Origin: Volvariella volvacea V23
Taxonomy: Eukaryota > Basidiomycota > Agaricomycetes > Agaricales > Pluteaceae
Assembly: GCA_000349905.1 (NCBI GenBank)
Contig: KB722736.1
Coordinates: forward strand, 1,114,536 to 1,178,535
Reading direction: 5' to 3'
Length of the DNA: 64,000 nt
The notes under the pieces were generated by a model. The model was not told where the DNA came from and did not search any database. It saw only the letters and a list, made by a program, of their open reading frames with translations. A program made the translations under genes and the position numbers. Shown piece after piece: positions 34,412 to 44,947 of this stretch. The stretch's first letter is position 1. Every line of letters starts with the position of its first letter.

Positions 34412-37400
34412 ATGCATAGTACCGATACCCAGCACCCTGATGGCCTTCGATACTCATCGTCTAGTCCAGAACCATATGAGGTTGACGCACACGACCAGTA
34501 CCGGAAGAGTTCACTCGCGTCTTCCTCTCATATTGGCTCATCTCGCGAAACCCGCCATGTCAGTATCACTGCACCTCCTTCTCGTAATCTCCCAGGGAGC
34601 GTACCAGATACACCAACTACAAGAACCGGTCCTCCTCGTTCTTTGTCCTATGCTTATTCCATACCCGGCTCTCCGGCAATCGCCTCTCGACAGTATACAA
34701 GTCAGGGTGCGGACCATACCGCTCCCAATCATCATGTCAAGGACGATTTCTCACCCTCTGAGCCCGAGTTTCGAGGGCCTCTTCAGTTGGGAACTATTGA
34801 CCGGAAGGGAAAGAGACGGAGCACCCGCCAGACGGACGACAGCAGGGGTATCCTTCCGGTACGATGGCTTCATGATAATCCGACTGACAAGACAACAGGC
34901 GATTCGGAAAACCCTGAGAGTGCAGGAGACCCCAACCGCTCTGCTGCAGTTAGTCGGCAACCATCTCGTCAGAACTCTGCACAAACCTCCCAATCGCAAC
35001 AAAGAAACGGACTCCGACGTGCATTCTCCTTCCCTCACAGCGGGACATCGGCGGCCGGAAATAGATGGAAGAAAATACGAGATCTCATCCCTAATATCGT
35101 CAGTCCCGGTCATGCAGCTGTCTTGGTGCCAACTGGACAGTCGGCCGTGGGTCCGGCACCAGTCAACATAACAGATGAGCTGATTACTGGCGGCCTCTCC
35201 ACACTGATGCTGGGCTTATGGTTCGAACGTGATGAAAAAGACCACCGCCGTGTCCCAATTCTGTTTCACCGGTTACTACTTCGCGTTAGTGACAGCATAA
35301 AACCAACCAGCAGCAGTAAGGCGGTGTTTCGCATCGAGTGTGAATATGCTAATGGCGCCACTCGATGGGTAATTCACCGGGAGCTCCGCGATTTCGTTTC
35401 CTTGCACACACACTATGCCGTATCTAACGTATACAATCGAAATGTTGAAAATCTCCCCGAGTTTCCCAAAACAAGTGAGGGCATCGCTTCATGAACACCC
35501 AACCTTGTTAACACCAGCCACAGGTCTACCATACCTCAAGTTTCTCAGAAGGGAAGGCAAAGATGTGGGACACGCCGATTTCGCACGTTTGCAGAGAGAA
35601 TCGCTGGAAAACTATCTCATTGAGCTGATAAGAGCTGTTGTAAGAGCGAAGAGTTCTGTCGCTGTGGGTTGATCTCACCCTTTAATTTGTAGATGTTCCA
35701 GCCTTCCTCCAATCGGTTGGCCGCATTTCTAGAGATCAGTGCGTTGTCTATATCACTAGCACACTCGGGAGGTACCCAACATAAGGCTGGTTACCTGCGT
35801 ATTGATGTGAGCGGTAATGGTGGAGGCGGTTTTGGGCGTCGCTCCGCCGGATGGCAGGCACGAAGGGAAGCCAGGTGGTGTGCTGTTCGGGAAAGTTACC
35901 TTGTAGCTGTCGAGGATCCCGGCGAGGTGAGGCAATACATTTGTGGATACTCTCATGGGATTGTAATCATAGATACCTTTCAGACAGTCGTTTGGGACGT
36001 GTTTTTGCTCGATCCAGACTTTGAAATCGTGCGACCAACACGCTATTATCGACGCGGTCTTCATCTACTCCACTCATCGGAACATACTACGAGTAATCAC
36101 GAACACCATCACCAAGATGCTTTACAAGTGCACTCCGACAGCGATCACAGGTCAATTATAAGCTCTATTCGGAGCAAAGTTTCCAAAGTCTTTCATATAG
36201 ACAGAAGGGAAAGAGCGGAAACAGCACAGGGAGAGTCTGTGTCGGGCGACTCTGACTCGTATACAAGTACCCACGAAACAACCTCACTTGAGATGGCCTC
36301 ACCTCCGGCTCCGATGCTAGATCCATCAACGCACAAGAACCCCCTTGCCGTGCCGGACAACCTGTTGGGGGAAGGTGTGAAAGGTAGGGAAACGTTGATT
36401 CGGAGCAATCCTCAGGATGTCTCCAAGCACGTATTCTATGTCATCAACTCTCAAATGCGCCTGAAGCTATATGCTAGAAATGAGGTGAGAGAGAGAAGGT
36501 TATACTTTGAATCCCCCCTCTGAGTTCAAGTTTAGCGACAAATGCAACAATGGATCACTGCATTCGAGAAAATAAAAGAGCAATCACCTTACTCACAGCT
36601 TCACCGTTTTGATAGTTTTGCGCCCGTCCGACTAAATGTCGCTGCGCAGTGGCTAGTGGATGGTGTAGGTCATTATCCTGATGAATGTGCATATATTGAT
36701 ACGACTTCAGCGCGATTACTTTTGGAATCTTTCCCGTGCTATATTATTAGCGAAGGAAACCATCTTTATTCACGGTTGGTGGCTATCTCCCGGTAAGTAA
36801 TTATTCAGCTGTAGTACTCCTATTACAATTTGTCAGTAGAGGTGCAAATGAGACGGCCAAACAAGGAGCGTTATAAACTGGATAGATTATTGGAGAGAAA
36901 GGCCCGAGAGGGGATTAAAATTTATGTCATCCTATAGTATGCGGCCCTGCACAACTCCCGTCGTATTAACCCCAACAGGTCTCTAGCCAGGAAGTTTCTA
37001 ATCGGACAACCCCGACAGACAGCAAGTCGGTGCCTATCGTTCTCCTTATGATCATCGACTAAATAATCTATCTTCGCAGTTATGCAAAGCAGCGGCTGAC
37101 TTCATTGCATCCGAACATCATGGTACAACGCTCGCCGTCACATTTTCAAACCGGCACGTTCTACTGGGCGCATGTGCGTACCTCTCATCCTATTGTTTCT
37201 GGCGAGGACATTGACAGTTCATCAGCATGAGAAACTTTGTGTTATTGATCACACAATTGCATTTACGGGCGGTCTCGATTTATGCTTTGGCAGGCAAGGA
37301 GTCCATCAATCTGACGCCCACTCGAAATTAATGGGGATTTGCAGATGGGATACTCCTCAACACGTACTGACAGATGATGTGGAAGATACGGATCGCTCGG

Positions 37401-40371
37401 AAATATGGCCAGGTAAATTGAGATACTGCGGATGTCCCAATTCAGAACTACATACAATTTCTCTAGGCAAAGACTACAGCAACCCGAGACTTTCCGATTT
37501 TCATGACCTTCACAAGCCTGACGAAGATATGTACGATAGGACCAAGGTGCCGAGAATGCCCTGGTGAGTATTCGCTCCTGCCATAAAAAGTGCCGATGAA
37601 TGAATCATAGTCTAGGCATGATGTAGCCATGCAGGTAGTCGGGCACCCAGCCCGTGATCTGGCCCGCCATTTTGTTGAAAGGTAGTATCATTTCCCGCGC
37701 CTTCATAAGTCTTGAAATAAATTCGTCGTGCAGATGGAATTATCTATTGAGAATTAAAGTTGGTCATGTAACACAAATACGGGTTGCATGCTAACCGATG
37801 AACAGAATCACTCGAGAGTAATGCCATTCCTCTTACCGCCCCCAGAATTTAGGCCTGGGGAGTTGAGCCAGATGGGATTAACGGGGACTTGCGAGTTGCA
37901 AATATGCAGGTCCGCAGGACCATGGTCGATGGGGACTTTGAACAGGGTAGAACATTCCATTCAAAATGCATATGTAAAAGGTAGGTGTGCAGATCTGGGC
38001 TGTATTGCTCTTGATGTTGACCAGAATGAAAGCCATCGAGATTTCCGAACACTTCGTTTACATTGAGAACCAATTCTTCATTACTTCGTACGTACGAGAC
38101 AATTGGTTATTTTATTTAATAGTCATGACTACTCAGGACTGTGGTGAACGACGTCAAAGTGGAGAACCTCATCGGTGATGCCTTGGTCCGGAGGATTATT
38201 CGGGCACATCAGGAACAGACGCCCTGGAAGTGCTGCATCATGATTCCACTACTTCCTGGGTTCACGTTCCCGGTTGACCATAGTGATGCGAGCGCGGTAT
38301 GGTTTCTTAAGTTCTATAACTGGCATTTATTGGTAACCTTGAATCCAGATTCGCATAATTCTTGAGTGTCAAAACCGCACTATTTCACGCGGGCCACATT
38401 CTATCTTTGCCCGACTGCGCAAAGAAGGGATCGATGTAAGGTACCTCCTTGCGCCTTCGCGCTGGTTGCTTATTGTTTCTAGCCAAATGATTACATCTCC
38501 ATATTCTCACTTCGCAATTGGGCAAAAATGCGAGACGATGTGCTGACAACGGAACAAGTAAGACAAAGTTAACCTTTGCGGGCGCCGAGTTCTTGACACG
38601 TGCTAGGTGTACATCCACGCTAAAGTTTGCATCGTGGACGACCGACTCGCCATTATTGGAAGCGCGAATATCAATGAGCGCTCACAACGCGGTGATCGTG
38701 ATTCGGAACTGGCAGCCATTATTCGAGACACAGACTTTATAGATAGGTATGACCCTGGCCTCATTCTGGTGCGCCTAGGTCCTTTAATCATCCTGCTACA
38801 GCACAATGGCTGGAATGCCATTTAAAGTTGGTCGATTCGCTCACACACTTCGCGTACGGTTAATGCGAGAGCATCTTGGTGTTGACGTGGATGCTCTTGA
38901 AGAAGAGAATTTGATGGAAAAGGAGCCCGTCATACCCGAGTATGCACAAGAACCCTGGGACCCTCGACAACCGGTGGCTGAAGAACAAAATGGCAAAGCT
39001 ACTCATGAGGGCCCTGTTGATCAGGGAGGAGTAGTGCATGTGAAACCCGAACACATAGAACAAGGTTTGATTCTCTCAAATGCCTTCAACATTATTTTGA
39101 TAAATTGCAGTCCTTCGTGTTTTTGAAGAAGCGAGGACAAATGCGCCTAAGAAGGCTGTGAACAAACTTGACAAGGACCCCAATGCACAGAACACAGCTG
39201 TAGAAGGCCACGATGAGGATCGCAAAACTTACACTCATCAAGAAGAGAAAGTTTCCGACATCACAAGCACTGACGTTCCGACGCTAGAAGAAGGAGCAAT
39301 CGCAAGGCAAGGAGGACCGCAACGTTCACCTAGCCCACACGACCTTGTTGACGGTGACGTCAATCACGAGCAAGCCCGTGCGGATGGCCACGTCTCTGAT
39401 TCGCAGGCGATCAACGGTGTCCCTGCAAATTTAGCCCAGCAACCTGGCGCGGAAGATAAGACGAATGAGGTGCAAGAGACGAGGGGAAAGGAGGAAAGCG
39501 AAGGGCGAACAACCCCTTCAACACATTCAACTCTACGTCGGCATTTAGGAAGCAGACTCAGTCATAGAACGTGGACGGTACCTGTGCGAAGACCGACCAT
39601 TGATCCCGATGGATTTGAGGACCCAATTATAGATTCGTTCTGGAAAGACGTTTGGGTGGCTAGCGCGGTGCACAACGTAAGTATCTACCTTTGGTTCACC
39701 ACCGAGTCGTTTCAAATCTAGTATCCAGACGGAGATATACCGGAAGGTCTTCCATGCTATTCCTGACGACTTGGTAACTACATGGAAGCAGTATAAAGAA
39801 TTTATTCAACATCACGAGCGCTTGAATAAACCGGTGAGTCCCTTTCTTTGTATATGCACATACGATTTATTCCATTTCCATAGCCACGAGGTAGCTTCTC
39901 TCCGGAGCCAGTAGCCCGTGTTCCTTCAGAATCGGGGGACAGCACCTACCCGGGCATAGAATCTGTCGAAAACTTTGACAGAAGCGCAGAAAATGCGGCA
40001 CGTCGAAGCAAAGACATTGACACACAAGAGTCGGTGCCAAGTGGATCACACTTCACTGAAACGAAAGAACCACGACCGCGACGGGGATCCAAAGGTGTCG
40101 AGCCCTTTGAGAAGTGGGAACGCGATGAAATGGAGAAACTCCTTGGAGAATTATGTGGTCACCTAGGTTAGTTGCATTGTTATGATGGCCTTGGAAGCTT
40201 CTCTAACTCCGTTGTTAGTACTGTACCCTACCCGGTTTTTGGAAGGAGAAGACGTCGCGAACAACTTCCTATTCAATGCAGACAGGTCAGTGATCACTTC
40301 AAACGCGCAATGCCAACACAAACCAAGTATCCATTCTTAATAGGCTCTTGCCACTACCAATTTACAATTGA
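34412..40371 (+). CDS. Phospholipase D with PX and PH domains (PLD1/SPO14 type)
   Basis: Hydrolyses phosphatidylcholine to phosphatidic acid and choline at membranes, in vesicle traffic and signalling. The ATG at 34412 starts [20 protein letters not shown], and a Ser/Pro-rich N terminus of about 280 residues follows. A PX domain includes [20 protein letters not shown] and [23 protein letters not shown] domain includes [20 protein letters not shown] and ends at [11 protein letters not shown]. The catalytic core has both HKD motifs intact. The first is [20 protein letters not shown], rejoined across an intron near 37175-37226. The second is [20 protein letters not shown], near 38607-38660. A long charged tail follows (about 38900-40260). 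The final splice gives [17 protein letters not shown] and a TGA at 40369-40371. More than fifteen short introns are present. Domain order and length are those of fungal PLD1. Confidence 0.94.
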
Positions 40372-40527
40372 TAATGGACATTAATTCGAGGGGCTTAACG
40401 TCTAGTGTACATGTCTCAACATAAATTATTGGCGTAATTGACCGTACGGGTTTCCGGGCCGTGGGCTGTGTATTTACATGGACAACAGTGATTTGGACAC
40501 TTAGCTTAATACTAGCGACTGGTCGAC

Positions 40528-42765
40528 ATGGCATTCGAAACTCATCAAAAGCTCACAGTTACTCAACTCAAAGCCCTATGTAAAGAGAACAAGATCTCTG
40601 GATATTCGAAACTCCCCAAGCAAGCGCTTATTGAAAAACTCTTGTCCTCAACGAACATATCAACACTCTCGAACCAAGCCACTACGATCGCCGTAGCCCC
40701 TATATGCCCAACCCCACCTCCTGCTGTGGAGACTGCTTCACAAAGACAGCTTTCTCCTGTGCAGAATGATTCTCAAATCCTTCAAGAAGGACACCCTTCA
40801 TCTATTCGACTTACTGAGGAACCCCAGCGAGCGCCACAGGATGCGGCCCAGTCACGCAGGATGGGGTCGACTGAAGCATCTCCAATAACATCTTATCAGC
40901 AGGATAGCATAAACCGTGGACCCACATCAGGTCTATTGTTTGATGAACCTATCTCGTTGAGAGCGCTGGGTCAATCTGCGGTCCACACGACTTATGTGGA
41001 AGCTGCCCCGAAACGGACACTATCAGATAAAAACGCGACCCAGGGTTACAAAAAGCAGAGACTATCCACGGGACAGAATACTGTCGAAAGTGGGAAGGAA
41101 ACTGTGTTCAAAGTGCCAGCACTCCCTCTCCGGCTTCAGAATATTTCGTCAATGGAAAGTCGTTCACTTGCTAGTGGCAATCCATCCTCATCTCAGCCTC
41201 CACGAAATCAATCATCTAGCAAATCACTAGTAATGGGATCGACCAAGACTCTTTCAGCCCAGATACGTGGGCGGACGGCATTCGTCCCCCTCACGCCCAA
41301 ACCGAGGGCTCCTCCAGCGCCAGCAAATCCCGAACCAACCGAAGGCCTCGGTGGTAGCACCAGTTTGTGGTCGTTAGACTTCCCTGGGTCACAAAGAATG
41401 AAGCAAGGCCTGAATCAGATTCCCCTCCCCCCGTCAGTGGCTCAAAGGAAGAAGGTCCACTTATTGGCCATTTGTCTAAGCGAAATTGACGAGGAAAGTC
41501 TCAGGGCATGCATCCTAGTCTCTCGTTTATTCCGATATGCTGGTATGATCTATCCTCTCACAAGTCGAAGGCGGAAAAGGAGAAGCTATATGTGCTAATT
41601 CTCGATTAGCTTACTTATCTGCGACCTGGAAACTTCGACGCTACGCCCCAGGCGAAAGATTGGACGCCATTTTGAAAACGTATCCAGAGAATGTAACGAA
41701 TTTGTGGCCATACCTTCGAGTCAGACTACAAGAAGTACAAGAGCGAAGACTCATATTTACATCTTCTTATCTGGGCAAGGCTCTGGGACAGAAAATTAAT
41801 CATCTCATCGCTGACCACTTATGGTGGAGTCCAGATAATCCAAAGCAGATTAATATCGCACTCAGGTACGTTGTAAACGCCTGGTAACTCGTTATAAATT
41901 TAACGCTTAGCGGAAGGTTCCTTCTCACTCAACTTTACAACGAAGTCTCGGTTCCTAATTTCATGCGTCAAAAGCGATGGTTGGACGGTATCATATTAGA
42001 TACTCAAGAAATGGTAAACAACAAAGAGATATGGGTCATAACATTTCGATTCAATGCAGGTACTACTGAAGTCATTCATGTCCTTGAACAAACATGCGAA
42101 GTTATTGGGCGCATACAATCGCCCGGTGGTGCCTTTGAACTCCGGGAGGATTGGAACAGTTTGATCAACTCACGTTCTCCTACTCGTCTCCTAAGTCGGC
42201 TTCGTTGGACGAATCATGAAGAATACGAAGGAGGCATTAGCAAGCACTGGCTTAAGCGAGTGAGCACAGAAGGCGAAGTTGGTAAATACAAGCGAGTCGT
42301 AGCCGAACGATATATCCTCGCGTGCATTTTCGCAAATAGGTGCGCGCAATGTGGGAGTTCAATATCTCCACTGACTTTGTCCCCAGCCTCAGTGGTCGGT
42401 GGATGCCCTCTGCGACAATGGAACAAGAGTTCAATGGCCTCACTACGAGACACGAAACACACTCTGACAGACAACCTCATAGTGTCAACTTATTTGTACC
42501 GTCGTACGTAGAGAAGGATTTTATCTGTCTATAGTCTGACAAGATTTGTGAACATAGGCACCACCACGTTGAGGGTGTGTATTTCTGCGCTCGTGGAGGT
42601 GTTCCATTGCACCCTGCAGTTGCAGTTGTACAAACTCCGAACAGAGAGTATTACCTACTGAAAGACAACGGAATGCAGATTGGGTGTGAAGAAGAGGGTG
42701 TCTCGGAGATTTGGACGAAGATACTAGAGTGTAGTGCTACAGGAATACCTCTGATCAAAACATAA
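40528..42765 (+). CDS. SAP-domain protein of unknown function
   Basis: The ATG at 40528 begins MAFETHQKLTVTQLKALCKE, then NKISGYSKLPKQALIEKL. This is a SAP helix-extension-helix motif (residues about 8-42) that usually binds DNA or RNA. A Ser/Pro/Gln-rich linker of about 250 residues follows. A folded C-terminal region comes next (VHLLAICLSEIDEESLRACI, TWKLRRYAPGERLDAILKTY, NLWPYLRVRLQEVQERRLIF, INHLIADHLWWSPDNPKQIN and FMRQKRWLDGIILDTQEM). It ends with GVYFCARGGVPLHPAVAVVQ, and the stop is at 42763-42765. Four or five introns are inferred. I do not recognise the C-terminal domain. The pattern suggests a conserved nuclear protein rather than a degraded gene. Its 3' end nearly touches an antisense tRNA gene. 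Confidence 0.75.
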
Positions 42766-42774
42766 AATAACCAT

Positions 42775-42864
42775 CTCTCTGACGGGGAGTCGAACCCCGG
42801 TCTCACGCGATCCTAACTAGTAGGACATGACAGGCGTGTGTACTAACCGTTATACGATCAGAGA
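42775..42864 (-). tRNA. tRNA-Asp (GTC anticodon) with an 18-nt intron
   Basis: Read on the minus strand, the 90-nt gene folds into a full cloverleaf. It has a perfect 7-bp acceptor stem (TCTCTGA with TCAGAGA, discriminator G) and a 4-bp D stem. The anticodon stem is CACGC/GCGTG, with loop CTGTCAC after removal of an 18-nt intron at 42810-42827, directly 3' of position 37. The T stem CGGGG/CCCCG has loop TTCGACT. The anticodon GTC is at 42829-42831. The B box (GGTTCGACTCC) is intact. Mature length is 72 nt. A four-T terminator on the minus strand (42764-42767) overlaps the SAP gene's stop codon. Confidence 0.95.
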
Positions 42865-43029
42865 TGTCGTTTGCGAGTTGTCTTCTTCACCCCATGATGA
42901 CATATGTTAACGTCAAATATACCCCAAGGTATTCCCCAAACACCACAGTGTAGTAATTGTAGATGCAATGTAAGTGGCACCCTGGTGTTTGCGCGGTATA
43001 TATGTGTTCCAAGCGCCAAAATATCAAGT

Positions 43030-43119
43030 TCTCTGATCGTATAACGGTTAGTACACACGCCTGTCATGTCCTACTAGTTAGGATCGCGTGAGACCGGGGT
43101 TCGACTCCCCGTCAGAGAG
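43030..43119 (+). tRNA. tRNA-Asp (GTC anticodon) with an 18-nt intron, second copy
   Basis: Appears identical base for base to the minus-strand copy at 42775-42864, intron included (43067-43084), with the anticodon GTC at 43063-43065. All stems pair. A five-T run (43123-43127) directly downstream is a good Pol III terminator. The two genes point away from each other across a 165-bp spacer. Confidence 0.95.
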
Positions 43120-43224
43120 TTGTTTTTGTTAAGTAATCTGCTCGCTACTGACGCGTGCATGTGACGTGAATTTGCGAGAAAGCACTATTTGCACAACACC
43201 ACACGCCCTCATCCACACACCCCA

Positions 43225-44415
43225 ATGGCCGTACTCGATAATGGTGAACCGGATTTACAGCAACTATGGGGTATAATCACAGAACTTAGTGAACAATTAA
43301 GCCAAAATCGCAGCCAATCTGTGGAGCTTTATGCTAAGGCCGGTGCACTGAAGGCGAGTCTAACTCCTACAGAGCAAGGGAACTCAGTTGGCGAGCATAG
43401 CACTTTCTCGTGTAGAATCAAGCTTTAGATGCACAAACCGGGTTTGTATTGCGCAGGTACGCATAACCACATGGATCCGCACACCGAAGCACTTGGTCTG
43501 ACCAGGATCATAGGTACAATACAAACTTGACTGACGGTGTGTGGACTATCTCGACCACGTCATGTGAGTGGCACTGACAGCCATGTAATTTCGGATTAGA
43601 GCAATACGAAGCGGAATTGGAGCGTATGAACACCACAATGACCGCGGAGAACCAGAATCTGCTGCAGGATAACAAGCAATTAAGCATACTGATTAAGGAG
43701 TATGAACAAGCGCTAGAAATGTTGATGAGTCTGTTTCCTTTTTTTTCCTGTCCCAAGGGTTTATTTAACTTGGCTTGCCTTGTTCTATGAATGATAAGGT
43801 ACTTTCCGAAATAGAGCGGTGAATACCTTATTTTGTATGTCTCTGGTCTCGTCCTTGTTCTGATTCTTGACGTCCCTTTATCATATCTCAACCGTTGCTT
43901 GTGATACCCATCTCTAGCAAGACGTGCAGGAACGTGAGCTATCCTTGATTCGGGAGTACGAAAGCAAACTACTGGCACTGGAGGAGGCGAACTCAAAAAA
44001 AGAACTCGTATCAGCAACGACCATATCGGCTTCGGTGGCGCGCATATCACATTTACTACGGCAATTTTTACGTGCTCATGGCGGTGAAGAAATTCCTGCG
44101 ATAGATCCTGAAGGTGGCATCAAGGGTAATGACCCAATAGATGAGCGTGTGTCTTGGACGGGAACAAGTGCCGCCGAACATGCTCTGGGACGGGAAATAG
44201 AATTGGCGAGATTGGAGAAGGAGAACGAAGAGCTTAGACGAATGATGGGGATAATTCCACCTATCGTTCGACCACCGAACCCAGAGTCCAGAGTGGTCAA
44301 CTCGCGTTCATTGAACCCATTTAAATACGGCAGCAGCTTTGGTGGTGGTGGAGCGAATGGTTCGCAATTCGGCGGGCAAGTCTTCCCACCAGCGTATAGC
44401 GACTATAATTCGTAG
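43225..44415 (+). CDS. SIKE/FGFR1OP2-like coiled-coil protein, possible STRIPAK accessory subunit
   Basis: Small coiled-coil protein. The ATG at 43225 gives MAVLDNGEPDLQQLWGIITE, then LSEQLSQNRSQSVELYAKAG. The next coding pieces read EQYEAELERMNTTMTAENQN, then NLLQDNKQLSILIKEYEQAL and EMLM, spliced to TFRNRA. This matches the conserved core of the SIKE/FGFR1OP2 family (an ENxxLLxENKxL...EYxxALExxM pattern). The last exon continues a coiled coil (QDVQERELSLIREYESKLLA, GREIELARLEKENEELRRMM) and ends in a Gly/Pro-rich tail (FGGGGANGSQFGGQVFPPAY). In other fungi, relatives (for example SCI1 of Sordaria) belong to the STRIPAK phosphatase complex. That role is inferred from family resemblance. Four or five introns are inferred, including a longer one of about 180 nt before 43918. 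Confidence 0.68.
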
Positions 44416-44947
44416 GCAGCTGGTTACCTTGGCGATTCTCCACAACCGTACGTGTTGAAGTTTGTGTTGAAGAGTTGGGCTGTACTTTTCTTGGGAATTT
44501 CTTGGTCAATTAGATTTGGGCCAATACTAATGCCAAGCAGCAGAGTATATTTATGTATAGGAGTTCGTATGTAGGATAGTCCCTAGGTTGCTCAAGCACT
44601 GCACATCCAGTTTGAAGTGAGATGCACGCAAGAGGTCATAGGTACGTCCCTGATGTTTCCTATAAGAAAAGGGTATTTCCCCACATTCCAAATCCGACAA
44701 GGAGATACGTGGTCAGTGGAGACACAGCTTCTCGAGATAGGCAGGCTGAGGGGCTGGACGTGATGGGAGATTCGCGCTTGGTTAGGTAACAAGGACGGAT
44801 GGCAGGCGGGTATTATGTTGAGGCCGAGCTGAGAGGCACGCAATAAGGCACAAAGATATGGGTGGATAATTAAATTTGAAAGGAGTTGCAGTTTACAACG
44901 AACCCTCTGTTTACCCGAACACTACGCTGCCCACGACAGCGTTGGCA
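44416..44947. other. Intergenic region, SIKE-like gene to PH-domain gene
   Basis: This 530 bp holds the 3' UTR of the coiled-coil gene and the promoter of the PH-domain gene. No other gene, repeat or RNA was recognised. Confidence 0.4.

Larger units (their letters stand above)
42775..43119. repeat. Inverted repeat formed by two identical tRNA-Asp genes
   Basis: Two 90-bp arms in opposite orientation with a 165-bp spacer. The arms coincide exactly with the tRNA genes, and identity ends at their boundaries. This suggests concerted evolution or selection on the tRNA rather than a recent larger duplication. Confidence 0.85.

Noticed and set aside
34359..35171. 270-codon plus-strand frame overlapping the PLD start
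   Set aside because: It is out of frame with the PX-PH-HKD protein, which continues from the ATG at 34412. Its translation has no domain.
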